From Hormiphora californensis (lineage: Eukaryota; Ctenophora; Tentaculata; Cydippida; Pleurobrachiidae), in contig CM035358.1 of NCBI GenBank assembly GCA_020137815.1, positions 4,299,614 through 4,363,613 on the forward strand: a stretch of 64,000 nt of DNA, given 5' to 3'. Each line of letters begins with the position of its first letter. The stretch's first letter is position 1. Both the position numbers and the translations under genes were made by a program. Below, piece after piece: positions 1 through 12,400 of the stretch. Below the pieces are notes generated by a model. It saw only the letters and a program-made list of their open reading frames with translations. It did no database searches and was not told where the DNA came from.

Positions 1-3000
1 ACCCCTCTTTCCTCGGACCTGGAGAGATTATTATAGTGTGTCAATATAACAACACCAGTACAGCTCGAGGTGCAGGAAAGAAGGCTGAACAGAAGTGTTT
101 AGAAGACAAGTTTAGTCAGTATTAAATATGAAACGTTTGTTATATTTAGTTGGTTTGGGAATTGTACCGCGGGCGGAGTTGCCTCATTGCCTCATGTTAT
201 ATTTACGTTAAGATTGTGTATTTTAGCGTCTGCTGAAACATCAGAAGGCCTCTTCCTGATCTCAAACACGTGACTTCGATCTTCAAAAGTTCGTCCGAAT
301 TGGTTTGTGTTAATGTTGATCTCCAGATTGATCTCAGCATCACCCTCATTAAACTTGAAAATCTGGAGAAAGGTATGTTTTTATTATGTATATAATAGGG
401 AGGGGATCGGAATCCAGACTCCAGAGATATGTTCAACTTGGAATTGTCAAAGGTGCCGATTCGAATTGATCTTGCTACGGAGATTCCCGTACTATTTTGT
501 TGCGGGTACTAAATGTGAAGAGAAGTAGAAGAAGGTTGAGAGATAGAGAGCTGACAATTATAATACACGTGGTACTAAAACAAGATGACAGTATACCAGG
601 AACCGACCGAAACAAGTAAACAACCAATCAGAACTCGTTATTTAGGTCACGTGACTAGTTACCAGCCAATCAGGGACCAGTATTTCCTGATTCGGTCGGT
701 TCCTGCAGTATACCTGTAGGACAGGATCCTGTTGGAATTGGTATCCCCTGGCAACAGCCTCTTCCTCGTCAAGTCCGTAGATACTAGCTATTTTAATACC
801 AGTCGGACTGTAATATCAGTGTGTCAGGGAAATATATTGGAAAGTATAATAACTTTGCGATGGAAAGATGTTTTATAGTTTATACTCTCCTACTTTATCT
901 TACACTGCTTCACTGGTCACATATTGTGGAATTACTTACTGCCTGACCCTCTCTAACAAATAAATAACTATCTGCCTAACCCAGTGACCCTCTCTAACAA
1001 TTAAGTAACTATCTGCCTAACCCAGTGACCCTCTCTAACAAATATTGTTGAGGAGGGTTAGAATATATAACCAGTAACTTACGCATCATCCTTCTCAGCG
1101 TTTAGAGAGGCATTGATAGAGGGATCAAATCCACCATCAGACAATTCACCAGCCGTAATGTTGTATCTGAATTATAGTGGTGGGGAAGATTAGGGGGGGG
1201 GAGAGACCGGAGGTAAGAATTTGGAAATGGATGCAATGTTTCCTGGCAAGGTGGTAAGATTCTAAGTTTCTACGAATATTCCGGATTTAAGAGGTTCAGT
1301 TTAGTAGAAGTTTTGTTTCTCCCTCTCTCCCTCTCTCTCTTTATAATAGGAACTACTGAAGAAAGAAATCTTTCTTCCACGGAAGATGCGTACATAGAAA
1401 AAGAGAAGGAAGGAAATGAGAATTGGAAGGATATCTTTCATGCTACAGAGCAAGTTAGAAATATGGGGTGGTAAAATATATAATATGCTTCTCAACACCC
1501 CTGTTTCAACATTTTAGACTGCAAGCAATCAGTAAAACGAACGCCCACCCCTCTCTCTTTTTCTACTGCACACAATAATCGGCTCGTTTCGAACTAATTT
1601 CATCTCCTTTTCTACCACTATTGCTTGTCTTGTCCCCACTCTATTTCTCCTATCCCTCCCTAATTACATTCTACCTAAATCGAACGACTTAATTAATATG
1701 ACGCAAGCCCCTAACTAAATCCTACCTCAGCCGAATGACGCATTTCTCCTCAACCCAATCCTCAGGGATGGTCCAATTATAACTGTTCATGAATCCGTCC
1801 TTGTTGTTACCATGGTGATTATCCCGGGACCAGGGAGATGGGAGACACTCCGGGGCAGGGACAGCGTGGGCACCAGTCTCGATCCATGTGGGTTTAACAG
1901 ACTTACCACCGTGGGAAACGTTCTGCTCGCAGTCCTCCTTGTTGTTAGCCAGATCCACATCGATATCTGTAATGGCAGCTAGTTAGAAGAAAGGGCTCAT
2001 AGAATTTGGGGAAAGTTAGGAGAAATATAACGTTTGGGAGGTTCATAGAATTGCAGGAGAAAGGGAATGTTTTGAACGTTCATAGAGTTGGGAGATGTTT
2101 TGGGGAGAAAGTAAAACAGTGTAAAACATTACGTTACGTATTGGAGGTTATTACGTACCTGCGTCATATTTGTACCGGAGGTAATTCTCAGGGTACTGGC
2201 AGTATCCCTTGTTCTTTACGTTCTGTGATTCCTCCTGGTAGTAGTCACACCTCTTTACATCATTGGTGAAGACCACAATATCCTTGGGATCAGACATTAT
2301 TAATTTTAGAGAGATCATAACTGTAGCAAAATATATAAACCCTCACTGACCTTCTCTTCACTCCGCCCAACCCACCCCCGATCCACACCCCTCACAGCCC
2401 TTCCCCCCCAACTCTTCTTACCCTCCATGGTGTGGGATGCCAGTAGGGGTAGTAATCCCTCTCTTCACTTCTCTGTGACCCACACCCCTCACAGAGCCAC
2501 CCCCCCCCCCCGACCCACACCCCTCACAGCCCCTTCCCCCCAACGTTGGGGGAGTTGGCCAACTCTTCTTACCGTCCATGGAGTGGGGTGCCAGTAGGGG
2601 CAGTACTCCCTCTCCTCACTTCTCTCTACCCCCACACCCTTCACACCCCTCACAGCGCCACCCCCACAGCCCCCCCAACTCTTCTTACCCTCCATGGTGT
2701 GGGATGCCAGTAGGGGTAGTAATCCCTCTCCTCACTTCTCTCTACCCCCACACCCTTCACACCCCTCACAGTTCCACCCCTCACAGCCCCCCCAACTCTT
2801 CTTACCCTCCATGGTGTGGGATGCCAGTAGGGGTAGTAATCCCTCTCCTCACTTCTCTGTGACCCACACCCCTCACAGAGCCACCCCCCCCCCTATCCAA
2901 CCCCCCCCATCCACACCCCTCACAACCCCTCCCCCCCCCCCAACTCTTCTTACCCTCCATGGTGTGGGATGCCAGTAGGGGTAGTAATCCCTCTCCTCAC

Positions 3001-4020
3001 TTCTCTCTACCCCCACACCCCCCCCCCCCCCCCACAGTTCCACTCCCCTCTCCAACCCCTCACAGCCCCCCCTCTCCAACTCTTCTTACCCTCCATGGTG
3101 TGGGATGCCAGTAGGGGTAGTAATCCCTCTCCTCACTTCTCTCTACCCCCACACCCCCCCCCCCCACAGTTCCACTCCCCTCTCCAACCCCTCACAGCCC
3201 CCCCTCTCCGACTCTTCTTACCCTCCATGGTGTAAGGAGACCCTATACAACATTATGACAGATCCAAAAAGACTAAAACAGAACTATCCCAAGCTCCGCA
3301 CATGCGTGATCTCCACACCTACAACAAATCACCGAGCCTCAGACACGCACACCCCAAAACTAGGCAAGTGACAAACCTACAAATCTGAAAGACCCTGTAG
3401 TAGTCAGGGAAAAGCCCATTACAGTTTGGGACACTTAATCAATGGTACCCTTATTCAAATAGCAAACACGCATACACTGAGACCCCTCGCATTAATTACG
3501 CGAAGCCCTGAGTGAACTGATACTGGTCAAATGCACTCAGGGACAACCATAGACGTTGTTTTACAACAACTAATCTATAACCTGGCCACCCGGCGATGGC
3601 AACATCGCCTGACCGGACCCTTGGGTCGTACTTGTGAATACATTACTAGCTAGCTTAGACTACAAGACCCTTGGTGTAAAGATAAGCATTTAATCCCTTG
3701 ATAGGTAATCAATGATATCCGGCAAATCACCTACTTCCACAGTTGTCGTGACAGTGGTAACCAAAGACCAACCAATTGGACGGTAAGTCCCATCACATGT
3801 CTGCGGGGAAAGATTTCTCCGTGCCAAATCCGACACAGACTCGCATGCTCCTTTTGCGGTACCATAAAGAGACTGCTGGGAAACCAGTGGAATCTAAGTG
3901 GAATCATACCGACAGTGACCCTGCGTGTGGGGGTCATCTGGCAAGGAGTGAGGTCAGTAACGGGCCGGCTGAGGGGTCATCAATAACCTCAGCATGGGGT
4001 GGAACGACGGGAGGTACTGA

Positions 4021-4051
<31 letters not shown>

Positions 4052-5450
4052 CCATGGTGTGGGATGCCAGTAGGGGTAGTAATCCCTCTCTTCACTTCTC
4101 TCTACCCCCACACCCCTCACAGCCCCCCTCTCCGACTCTTCTTACCCTCCATGGTGTGGGATGCCAGTAGGGGTAGTAATCCCTCTCCTCAGCACACTCA
4201 TATCCCCTCCTATTGGCGTTGTTATTCTGGCGGGTGCTGGTGGCATGTTCCCTCATGTTCTGATCGGCCGTGTACAAGCCCTTGTTTCTGACTCGGTGAT
4301 CGCATTCCTGGTAGTAATCCCACGTCTCGTGCATGCCGTATCTTGGGGAGAGAGGGTTTAGTTAGTGATTAGTGAGAGTAGGGAGCTAGTAATTAGTGAT
4401 TGGTGAGTGGGTTAATTAGAGGTTAATTAGTGATTAGTGAGTGGGTTAATTGGAGGTTAGTTATTAAAAGTATAGTTGATTACTTGGGTAATTAATTAGC
4501 AGATTAACGGTGATTTGATATTTATAATGGAGACAATTCAGTTAATTATCATCAACTAATTAATCATCTCAGTAAATTAACACTCACTCCATATCCGTAT
4601 TACACTCCCGTTTATCACATTTTGACAGTTTTTCAGGGATAGTGTTTGTAGTGGTACCATCCCTAACCATGTCCCCACACATGTATTGGAACACCAGCTC
4701 ACAGTGGTTATTGACATTTCCACACGAGTGCTGGTTTGTCCTGGAATGGGGGGGGGGGGGATTTTATAAGGGGGTGCTGAAATGGGAGGCTGGGATAAAG
4801 CGTGGGGGATATGGGGGAAGGCCGGAGGGGATGAGATAACTATATATATGGGGAATGAGAGTATTAGGCTGCCCCAGATTTGTCTTTCATAAGAATCGAA
4901 TTAATTAATTGAATATCCCATGAATTTAATTAATTAATTAACTAATTAAAACCATTAATACCATTCAAGAGTAAGAGTAGAGCCGGTGTAGTAGTAGAGG
5001 TTTCCCTGGTTGTACCCGCCTCTGTTATTGTTCTGAGAGTCAAACAACCTGAGGAGAGGACCGTGATTTTAGTTTAGCAAGCATGGTAACCAATGGTAAC
5101 CAATGGTAACCAATCGTAACCAGTGGTTACCATGGTAACCTCGGTTATTGTTCTGAGAGTCAAATAACCTGAGGAGGGACCGTGATTTTAGTTTGGGGTT
5201 TGCTTTGCAAGCATTGCAGTAGAGCTGTAAATGACAGGGTAAATTAAGCATGGTAACCGATGGTAACCAATGGCAACTAATGGTAACCATGGTAACCAAT
5301 GGTAACCATGGTAACCGTGGCTGACCTGTTTCCGTTATTCCTCTCTCTGTTAGCTTCATTCAGCCTGTTGTTGCTGCCCCGGGGGCCCTGCAGGTAGACA
5401 TCACCTAGGCAACAGCCCACTAGGATGCAGGCAAGTACTACCAACCTCAT
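1..5450 (-). CDS. Gene C: secreted DVYxxxPRGSNNR-family protein, 3' end beyond window
   Basis: Predicted exons on the minus strand, in order: 5450-5326, 5048-4962, 4740-4588, 4341-4146, 2282-2159, 1966-1726, 1166-1083, 783-714, 362-207 and 18-1 (runs off the window). All junctions are GT-AG and the phase is kept, giving 418 residues so far. The ATG at 5450 opens a signal peptide ([16 protein letters not shown]) followed by [13 protein letters not shown]. Later landmarks are [25 protein letters not shown], a cysteine-rich stretch with [69 protein letters not shown] and VRGKRG. The same blocks recur in genes A and B, which proves the exons. I recognise the family as one found in diverse eukaryotes as large secreted proteins of unknown function; no enzymatic site is visible. 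Gene C is the least expanded of the three paralogues and lacks the extra insert before TPW seen in A and B. The exon ending at 4146 is followed by tandem copies of its own 3' end. Confidence 0.87.
597..705. mobile_element. 109-bp hAT-like MITE, copy 1
   Basis: The element has terminal inverted repeats CAGGAACCGACCGAA and TTCGGTCGGTTCCTG and is flanked by an exact 8-bp direct repeat CAGTATAC at 589-596 and 706-713. On the minus strand the right-hand target copy is the first eight bases of the gene C intron (GTATACTG after the exon ending at 714), so insertion duplicated the 5' splice site region. There is no coding capacity. An 8-bp duplication with CAG-starting termini fits the hAT superfamily. 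Confidence 0.85.
2411..3240 (-). repeat. Tandem copies of a gene C exon end plus 5' splice site
   Basis: Seven tandem copies, 115-150 bp apart, each carry the 3' end of the gene C exon that ends at 4146 (coding [11 protein letters not shown]) followed by its GTAAGAAGAG donor and C/G-rich intron sequence. Copies begin near 2414, 2561, 2680, 2796, 2941, 3080 and 3211; the last is truncated. A further copy is at 4048-4100 and the source exon end is at 4146-4195. Each copy keeps an apparently usable donor, so the intron holds about eight decoy 5' splice sites. Poly-C runs separate the copies. Confidence 0.85.
3241..4048. other. Unassigned insertion inside the donor-repeat array of gene C
   Basis: This 0.8 kb stretch splits the array of duplicated exon ends. 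It shows no similarity to the neighbouring repeats and ends in an (AC)n microsatellite (4019-4048). Open frames on both strands near 3731-4291 carry no recognisable motif. It may be an old transposon fragment, but I see no inverted termini or target duplication. Confidence 0.4.
5082..5320. repeat. GGTAACCAAT-type minisatellite with a duplicated piece of gene C exon 2
   Basis: Short tandem units of the type GGTAACCAATGGTAACC occur at 5082-5140 and again around 5250-5318, in the intron between gene C exons 1 and 2. Between them (about 5141-5190) is a second copy of the start of exon 2 and its 3' splice site (on the minus strand, CCTCAG followed by GTTATTTGACTCTCAG). The copy could act as an alternative acceptor but contains only the first residues of the exon before running into minisatellite. 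Confidence 0.7.
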
Positions 5451-5484
5451 TCCTTTCGAGCTTGCTGTCTATAACAATGGGGGG

Positions 5485-5492
5485 ATTTTATA
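5485..5492 (-). promoter_or_regulatory. TATA box of gene C
   Basis: Read on the minus strand this is TATAAAAT, 35-42 nt upstream of the predicted start codon at 5450. It would place transcription start near 5455-5463 and give a very short 5' leader. CACGTG E-box-like motifs lie further upstream (5538-5543, and a pair near 5711-5743). Position and sequence fit a core promoter; function is inferred. Confidence 0.55.
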
Positions 5493-5884
5493 GTCAACAC
5501 GAAGGTCAGGGAGGGGTTGGTGGGAGGAATGATTATACCACGTGTTACAATCTATGTGACGTGGAAAATAGGAAATCAAAATACAACTACAACCAATTAT
5601 TGAGACAAAATCAAGGCGGAAGCTTGGTGGTGACGGCCCCGTCTAAATGTAAAACAGACGGTAAGATAGAGCTGCTGTAGAGGAGGTAGCTGTGAGTTCT
5701 CTAAAGCTCCGGTCACGTGACTCTATGGCTATAGTCACGTGACCAGCTGTAGAACTATGACAATGAGCGCTATTGTGCCGTTATATAACAATGGCACGGT
5801 GGTGGTGGCACCCCCTGGATATAGACAGAGCTACAGATGAATGCCGCTGTATAGTGTCCCTGGACAGATGAATGCCGCTACTAT

Positions 5885-6965
5885 TATAGGTGTTGAGCAA
5901 GGGGTGGAGACAACAAGCCACTATGGGGGGGGTGTGGACACGTACTAGCCATGCCGCTACCAGCTACAATAGGGGGGTGGACACTGGACTAGCTAGCTGT
6001 TGGGTGGAGACAACAAGCTACAAGGGTGGCGGACACGTACTAGCCATGCCGCTACCAGCTACAATAGGGGGGGGTGGACACTGGACTAGTTAGCTGTTGG
6101 GTAGATACAACAAGCTACAAGGGTGGCGGACACGTACTGGCTATTCCAGTAAAAGGGAAGGAGGGATAACTCCACATGAAGCTATGATGACATTGAGCAA
6201 GGGGTGGAGACAACAAGCTACAAGGGTGGCGGACACGTACTGGCCATGCCACTACCAGCTACAATAGGGGGTGGACACTGGACTAGCTTGCTGTTGAGTG
6301 GAGACAACAAGCTACTAACTGTAGGGTGGCGGACACGTACTAGCCATGCCACTACCAGCTACAATAGGGGGGTGGACACTGGACTAGCTAGCTGTTGGGT
6401 GGAGACAACAAGCTACAAGGGTGGCGGACACGTACTAGCCATGCCGCTACCAGCTACAATAGGGGGGGGTGGACACTGGACTAGTTAGCTGTTGGGTAGA
6501 TACAACAAGCTACAAGGGTGGCGGACACGTACTGGCTATTCCAGTAAAAGGGAAGGAGGGATAACTCCACATGAAGCTATGATGACATTGAGCAAGGGGT
6601 GGAGACAACAAGCTACTAGGGGGGCTGGACACGTACTAGCCATGCCGCTACCAGCTACAATAGGGGGGTGGACACTGGACTAGTTAGCTGTTGGGTGGAG
6701 ACAACACGCTACAAGGGTGGCGGACACGTACTGGCCATGCCGCTACCAGCTACAATAGGGGGGTGGACACTGGACTAGCTTGCTGTTGGGTGGAGACAAC
6801 AAGCTACAAGGGTGGCGGACACGTACTAGCCATGCCGCTACCAGCTACAATAGGGGGGGTGGACACTGGACTAGTTAGCTGTTGGGTGGAGACAACACGC
6901 TACAAGGGTGGCGGACACGTACTGGCTATTCCAGTAAAAGGAAGGAGGGATAACTCCACATGAAG
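5885..6965. repeat. About 106-bp minisatellite with roughly 390-bp higher-order units
   Basis: Tandem units contain GTTGGGTGGAGACAACAAGC, then ACAAGGGTGGCGGACACG, TAGCCATGCCGCTACCAGC and GGGGTGGACACTGGACTAG. A marker segment (ATTCCAGTAAAAGGGAAGG) recurs at about 6143, 6539 and 6928, which shows that groups of three to four units have been duplicated together. Open frames across it simply follow the repeat and are not genes. Confidence 0.9.
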
Positions 6966-7358
6966 ATATGATGACATAAATAAGACCTGCTGGTGAAGCA
7001 CCCTACTATTGACACTCTATTACCATCTTTTCTGAGACCTGTCATTGTTCATTTTCAATCGAACTCCTAACAATGGGCACATCGTGCAATCACATGTACG
7101 TAGCACACCCAACATCTTCCCTGGGTCCCTATTCTCATTTCCGAACGTGCGAGAACAGTGGCTACGGGCTATAGAGCTTTGGCCTGATAGAGCTCCTTAT
7201 TTAGCCAACCTCCCGACATTTTTCCATATCAAATCCTTTATCTCAACCCCTGTATCTTAATTGTCAATTGGGATTTACTTAGTATAGATTCAATCTAATC
7301 TCGAACAGTTTCTTTACTCACAGTACTCACACCAATGAGACACTACTTCGACAAACAT

Positions 7359-7965
7359 ATACCAAGTCAACCAGTAACCACCCGTCATACCAAGTTAACC
7401 ACCCGTCATACCAAGTTAACCACCCGTTACACCAAGTTAACCACCCGTCATACCAAGTTAACCACCCCTCATACCAAGTTAACCACCCGTTATACCAAGT
7501 TAACCACCCGTCACACCAAGTTAACCACCCGTCATACCAGGTTAACCATCCGTCACACCAAGTTAACCACCCGTCATACCAAGTTAACCACCCGTCATAC
7601 CAAGTTAACCACCCGTCATACCAAGTTAACCACCCGTCATACCAAGGTAACCACCCATCATACCAAGTTAACCACCCGTCATACCAAGTTAACCACCTGT
7701 CATACCAAGTTAACCACCCGTCATACCAAGTTAACCACCCGTCATACCAAGTTAACCAACTGTCATGCCAAGTTAACCACCCGTCATACCAAGTTAACCA
7801 CCCGTCATACCAAGTTAACCAACTGTCATGCCAAGTTAACCACCCATCATACCAAGTTAACCACCCATCATACCAAGTTAACCACCTGCCATACCAAGTT
7901 AACCACCCAACATACCAAGTTAACCACCCAACATACCAAGTTAACCACCCGTCTTCCTTTCGCTC
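7359..7965. repeat. 21-bp minisatellite, about 28 copies
   Basis: The unit is close to ACCAAGTTAACCACCCGTCAT. As 21 is divisible by three, both strands stay open, giving repetitive pseudo-proteins (TRHTKLT repeats on plus, WYDGWLT repeats on minus). There is no start context, splice site or unique flanking coding sequence, so I treat it as non-coding satellite. Confidence 0.92.
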
Positions 7966-9181
7966 GCTTGCCCCACCCCGTCCCTGTTTCAATAACTCTG
8001 TTATTCGAACACATTTCAAAAGATGCCCACTATGTGTGTCAAGTTTCTGTCTATTTTCGAGTTCCAACGAACACAAAACGTGCCACTCGTTAGTTTGGGC
8101 CTCTAGTAACATGACAATTGATATATCAGACACTAGACAATAGAGCTCTATATTCAACACTTTGTTCCCCACTCTTGTCCATATAGCTCCATTCAGCCAC
8201 AAACTATTGCCCCCGAAAGCTGGTTAGTGGCTGATATAAATTATAATAGTAGCTGCTCTAAAAAGCCTTTGTACTGTCTTTGATTATTGTACACTTCCGG
8301 GCCCCCCGCCCCCAAAAGCTAGTTAGTGGCTGAATTAGTTAGTCTTTGAATACTTCCGGGCTCCCTTTTGTACCAACAAAGCGCTCAGTTTTATGTGGCA
8401 ACTCACCTGATCTGGAATAAGTTAGGAGGCCAGCCTAGTCCACAAAGAGTACAGTTGTTGAGTTACTTAACAAAGAAATAGTAGTGTGTGTCAGCTTGGG
8501 GGAATAATAAGCGGGCCTATTATTATACCAGCTCAAGCTGACGCACTGTTCTTTGTGAGATATAGGACCACACCACCATCTAGGCGGTGCTGCTCATTGT
8601 CCACTTTTTGTCAGTTTCTGTTCCATTGTCCCATCACAGCTCCCCTTGTTCCGTAGCTCTCTCTACAGCTCCCACATCACGTGATGACCCCTCACACAAA
8701 GACACCCCCAACGCAGACACTACACATCATCTTAAGTTGGAGATTGAGCTTCTTCTACGTAACTAGAGGGTGGGAGTGGAGCTTTTAGAGGTGGTGATGG
8801 TAGCTTCGGTGTTTGGATCTATTTAGATCCCAATCTTATTAAAACCACCCAGATTCTATAACGACCTTATCCTTTTAAAACCCGTCTTTGAATAAAACCA
8901 GGATATTGCCATAGATTGCACCTGCAGTATCCGCAATGTTTGTTTTGCTTTCTCACGAAGAGAGTGTGGAGATTCTAACGGCTCCATTTGAGCCACAATT
9001 TGAACTATTTCCCTCCAATATTCCTGGTTATCATTCTATTATATGCCATGAATTTTCTTAGCAGCTGTATAATTCATTCTTGTAATATAATCGTTAACAA
9101 GATCGCTTTCTTGACGCTATCATTTCCCTGACGCACTGCAATCGAGACACGTGTTACAAGTCTTTACGTCACTAGGAATAC

Positions 9182-9197
9182 CACGTGGTATATATAT
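9182..9197 (+). promoter_or_regulatory. Candidate core promoter of gene A: E-box plus TATA
   Basis: CACGTG at 9182-9187 is followed directly by TATATATAT at 9189-9197. Transcription would start near 9220-9230 and the 5' leader would contain the (CT)n tract at 9241-9361 before the start codon at 9420. An ATG at 9239 opens an overlapping upstream frame. Inferred from position only. Confidence 0.45.
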
Positions 9198-9240
9198 CGC
9201 ACCAAACCGTGTAGATCTAACGTAGTGTTTATGTAACCAT

Positions 9241-9269
9241 GTCTCTCTCTCTCTCTCTCTTACTCTCTC

Positions 9270-9361
<92 letters not shown>
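9241..9361. repeat. (CT)n microsatellite in the predicted gene A leader
   Basis: This is an almost pure CT tract lying between the candidate TATA box and the gene A start codon. An ATG at 9239 reads through it as Ser-Leu repeats and stops at 9508, out of frame with the main ORF. Confidence 0.95.
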
Positions 9362-9366
<5 letters not shown>

Positions 9367-9419
9367 CGCGTGTGTGATGTTTATAGAGAACTACGGTGGT
9401 GTGCGGCTGGTTGAACAAG

Positions 9420-12400
9420 ATGTCTTGTGTGTTACCAGTCCTGCTCGTCGTCCTTCTCTCATGTGTTCATGGGGATGTGTACATGAGCAACCCCCGAGGA
9501 AGCAATAACAGGTAATTATATAGTCAATTAATTAGTTTAAGTTGATTATCTTTGCTTATAAAGGGATTTCTGGTAAAGCGCTCGACAGGATCAAGATTCT
9601 GGAGCAGATTACAAAGTACATAATACAAGATTTAATAATTGCAATTGTTCTCTCTCTCTCTCTCTCTTATTAAATCTTGTCTTACTTTGTAGTAATTTAA
9701 TTAGTTAATTAACTGATTTGTTAGCCATAATATAGCATTGAGATGACTGGTGACCCCGTGTTTTGATTATAAAAAGTGTGTGCCACCAAACAGGATTTGT
9801 GCACCACTGTGCCATCATCGATCCTCGTATTCCGTTTTGTTCTTGAAGCTCCAGATACAACACTGTCGAGCACTGTCACCTCGTAGACGTATCCCCCCCC
9901 CCCATTGATTAAATTATATTCTCAGATTGAATGAACAATCCGCGGCACGAAAGAATGGAAACCGACTCTTTGACAGCCAGAACAATGCCCGTGGAGGGTA
10001 CAATACTGGAGATGCAACCAGTGGAGCCGCTGGAAACGATCCTACCAAACAGTATGCCTTTGTAAGTAGGGGGGCATCGAAACGGGGTAGTTAATTAAAA
10101 GAGGTAGAGGGTCGAGATGCGACTAGTGGAGCCGTGGGGGGGGACAGAGAAACTGGGTAGCTAAATGAAAAGGGTAGAGGGTCGAGATGCGACTAGTGGA
10201 GCCGGTGGGGGGGGGGGAACTGGGTAGCTAAATAAAAAGGGTAGAGGGTCGAGATGCGACTAGTGGAGCCGGTGGGGGCAGGGAAACTGGGTAGCTAAAT
10301 GAAAAGGGTAAAGGCGTGGAGGCCTTTGTAAGGAGGTTATTGGGTAGCTTGTGTAGAGACTAGAGAACAATATGATATGGGATTATTGGGTGGAGGGTGG
10401 AATGAAAAGAGTAGCTGGGGATGATTAGGTGAAAAGGGAATAGAAAGTATTTAGAGAATCAACTAATTGTAATTAATTAATTCATCCATCCTCTTTCAGC
10501 AATACTTGCAAATTATATTTAATCAATTAATTAATCCCTTTTCTCTCAGCAATACTACGCTAGTGGACCAACCAAGGCGGAGCAGTCTAAGCTTATTGTT
10601 GAGTGGACAAACCAGCATGGTTGTGGTGGAAACCCTGACTCACCCCATAAAACCAACTGCAACCTGGTCGTACAGGTACGTTCCCTAGTCAGAATATAAT
10701 ACGTATTATTTTCAACAATACGTATTAAATACGCGCGCAAATATGTATTTAATACGTATTAAATACGTATTATATGTCGAAAATACAGAAAAGCCGCGCA
10801 TTTAGCAAGTGCTACCATCGCGAGCCGCACAACTTCCGACCCAATTTTAGGTCAAAAGCGCGTTACAGATACGACATACAGCCTCACCCTGCCACATGTC
10901 CCAATACAGCTCTGCCGCGAAATGTTACTGTGTTCCTCCGTCTTCTAAAACAGGTCCCTGTCCCAATACAGCTCTGCCACGAATTGCTACTGTGTTCCTC
11001 CGTCTTCTAAAACAGGTCCCTGTCCCAATACAACTCTGCCACGAATTGCTACTGTCTTCCCCCGCCTTCTAAAACAGGTCCATGTCCCAATACAGCTCTG
11101 CCACGAATTGCTACTGTGTTCCCCTCCTTCTAAAACAGGTCCCTGTCCCAGTACAGCTCTGCTACGAATTGCTACTGTCTTCCCCCGCCTTCTAAAACAG
11201 GTCCCTGTCCCACTACAGCTCTGTCACGAATTGCTACTGTCTTCCCCCGCCTTCTAAAACAGGTCCCTGTCCCAGTACAGCTCTGCCACGAATTGCTACT
11301 GTCTTCCCCCGCCTTCTAAAACAGGTCCCTGTCCCACTACAGCTCTGCCACGAATTGCTACTGTGTTCCTCCGTCTTCTAAAACAGGTCCCTGTCCCACT
11401 ACAGCTCTGCCACGAATTGCTACTACGGAGGAAGACAGTAGCAATTCGCGGCAGAGCTGTACTGGGACAGGGACCTGTTTTAGAAGACGGAGGAAGACAG
11501 TAGCAATTCGTGGCAGAGCTGTATTGGGACAGGGACCTCTTTTAGAAGACGGAGGAACACAGTAGCAATTCGTGGCAGAGCTGAATTGGGACAGGGACCT
11601 GTTTTAGAAGGAGGGGAACACAGTAGCAATTCGTGGCAGAGCTGTAGTGGGACAGGGACCTGTTTTAGAAGGCGGGGGAAGACAGTAGCAATTCGTGGCA
11701 GAGCTGTAGTGGGACAGGGATCTGCTTTAGAAGGCGGGGGAACACAGTAGCAATTCGTGGCAGAGCTGTAGTGGGATAGGGACCTGTTTTAGAAGGCGGG
11801 GGAAGACAGTAGCAATTCGTGGCAGAGCTGTAGTGGGACAGGGACCTGTTTTAGAAGACGGAGGAAGACAGTAGCAATTCGTGGCAGAGCTGTATTGGGA
11901 CAGGGACCTGTTTTAGAAGACGGAGGAAGACAGTAGCAATTCGTGGCAGAGCTGTATTGGGACAGGGACCTGTTTTAGAAGGCGGGGGAACACAGTAGCA
12001 ATTCGTGGCAGAGCTGTAGTGGGACAGGGACCTGTTTTAGAAGGCGGGGGAAGACAGTAGCAATTCGTGGCAGAGCTGTAGTGGGACAGGGATCTGCTTT
12101 AGAAGGCGGGGGAACACAGTAGCAATTCGTGGCAGAGCTGTAGTGGGATAGGGACCTGTTTTAGAAGGCGGGGGAAGACAGTAGCAATTCGTGGCAGAGC
12201 TGTAGTGGGACAGGGACCTGTTTTAGAAGACGGAGGAAGACAGTAGCAATTCGTGGCAGAGCTGTATTGGGACAGGGACCTGTTTTAGAAGACGGAGGAA
12301 GACAGTAGCAATTCGTGGCAGAGCTGTATTGGGACAGGGACCTGTTTTAGAAGACGGAGGAAGACAGTAGCAATTCGTGGCAGAGCTGAATTGGGACAGG

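Larger units (their letters stand above)
5451..9179. other. Intergenic interval between divergent genes C and A
   Basis: Apart from the two minisatellites listed separately, this region has no supported gene. It contains the gene C promoter at its left end, a hairpin near 8478-8545 whose arms read GTGTGTCAGCTTG and CAAGCTGACGCAC, and two related short repeats (TTAGTGGCTGA at about 8224 and 8324). The open frame at 7045-7260 has no homologue I can name. Confidence 0.5.

Noticed and set aside
2283-2297. ATG at 2297 as a start or exon start in gene C
   Set aside because: No acceptor AG fits there in phase. The AAG at 2283-2285 provides an acceptor that restores [13 protein letters not shown] in frame, matching the paralogue pattern.
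3776-4291. 171-aa plus-strand ORF
   Set aside because: Runs antisense through the duplicated gene C exon ends and an (AC)n tract; no homologous motif. It exists because of the repeats.
7045-7260. Possible THAP-type zinc-finger fragment (FPNVREQWLRAI)
   Set aside because: Only a short FP...W..AI resemblance; the C2CH cysteines and histidine are missing, and there is no second exon.
7327-8202. Long minus-strand ORF of WYDGWLT repeats (291 aa) and its plus-strand counterpart of TRHTKLT repeats
   Set aside because: Both are forced open by a 21-bp satellite whose length is a multiple of three. There is no unique coding flank and no splice signals, and both strands are equally open.
9239-9508. 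Ser-Leu repeat protein
   Set aside because: Translation of a CT microsatellite; the same holds for the frames at 19407-20021 and 52643-53074.
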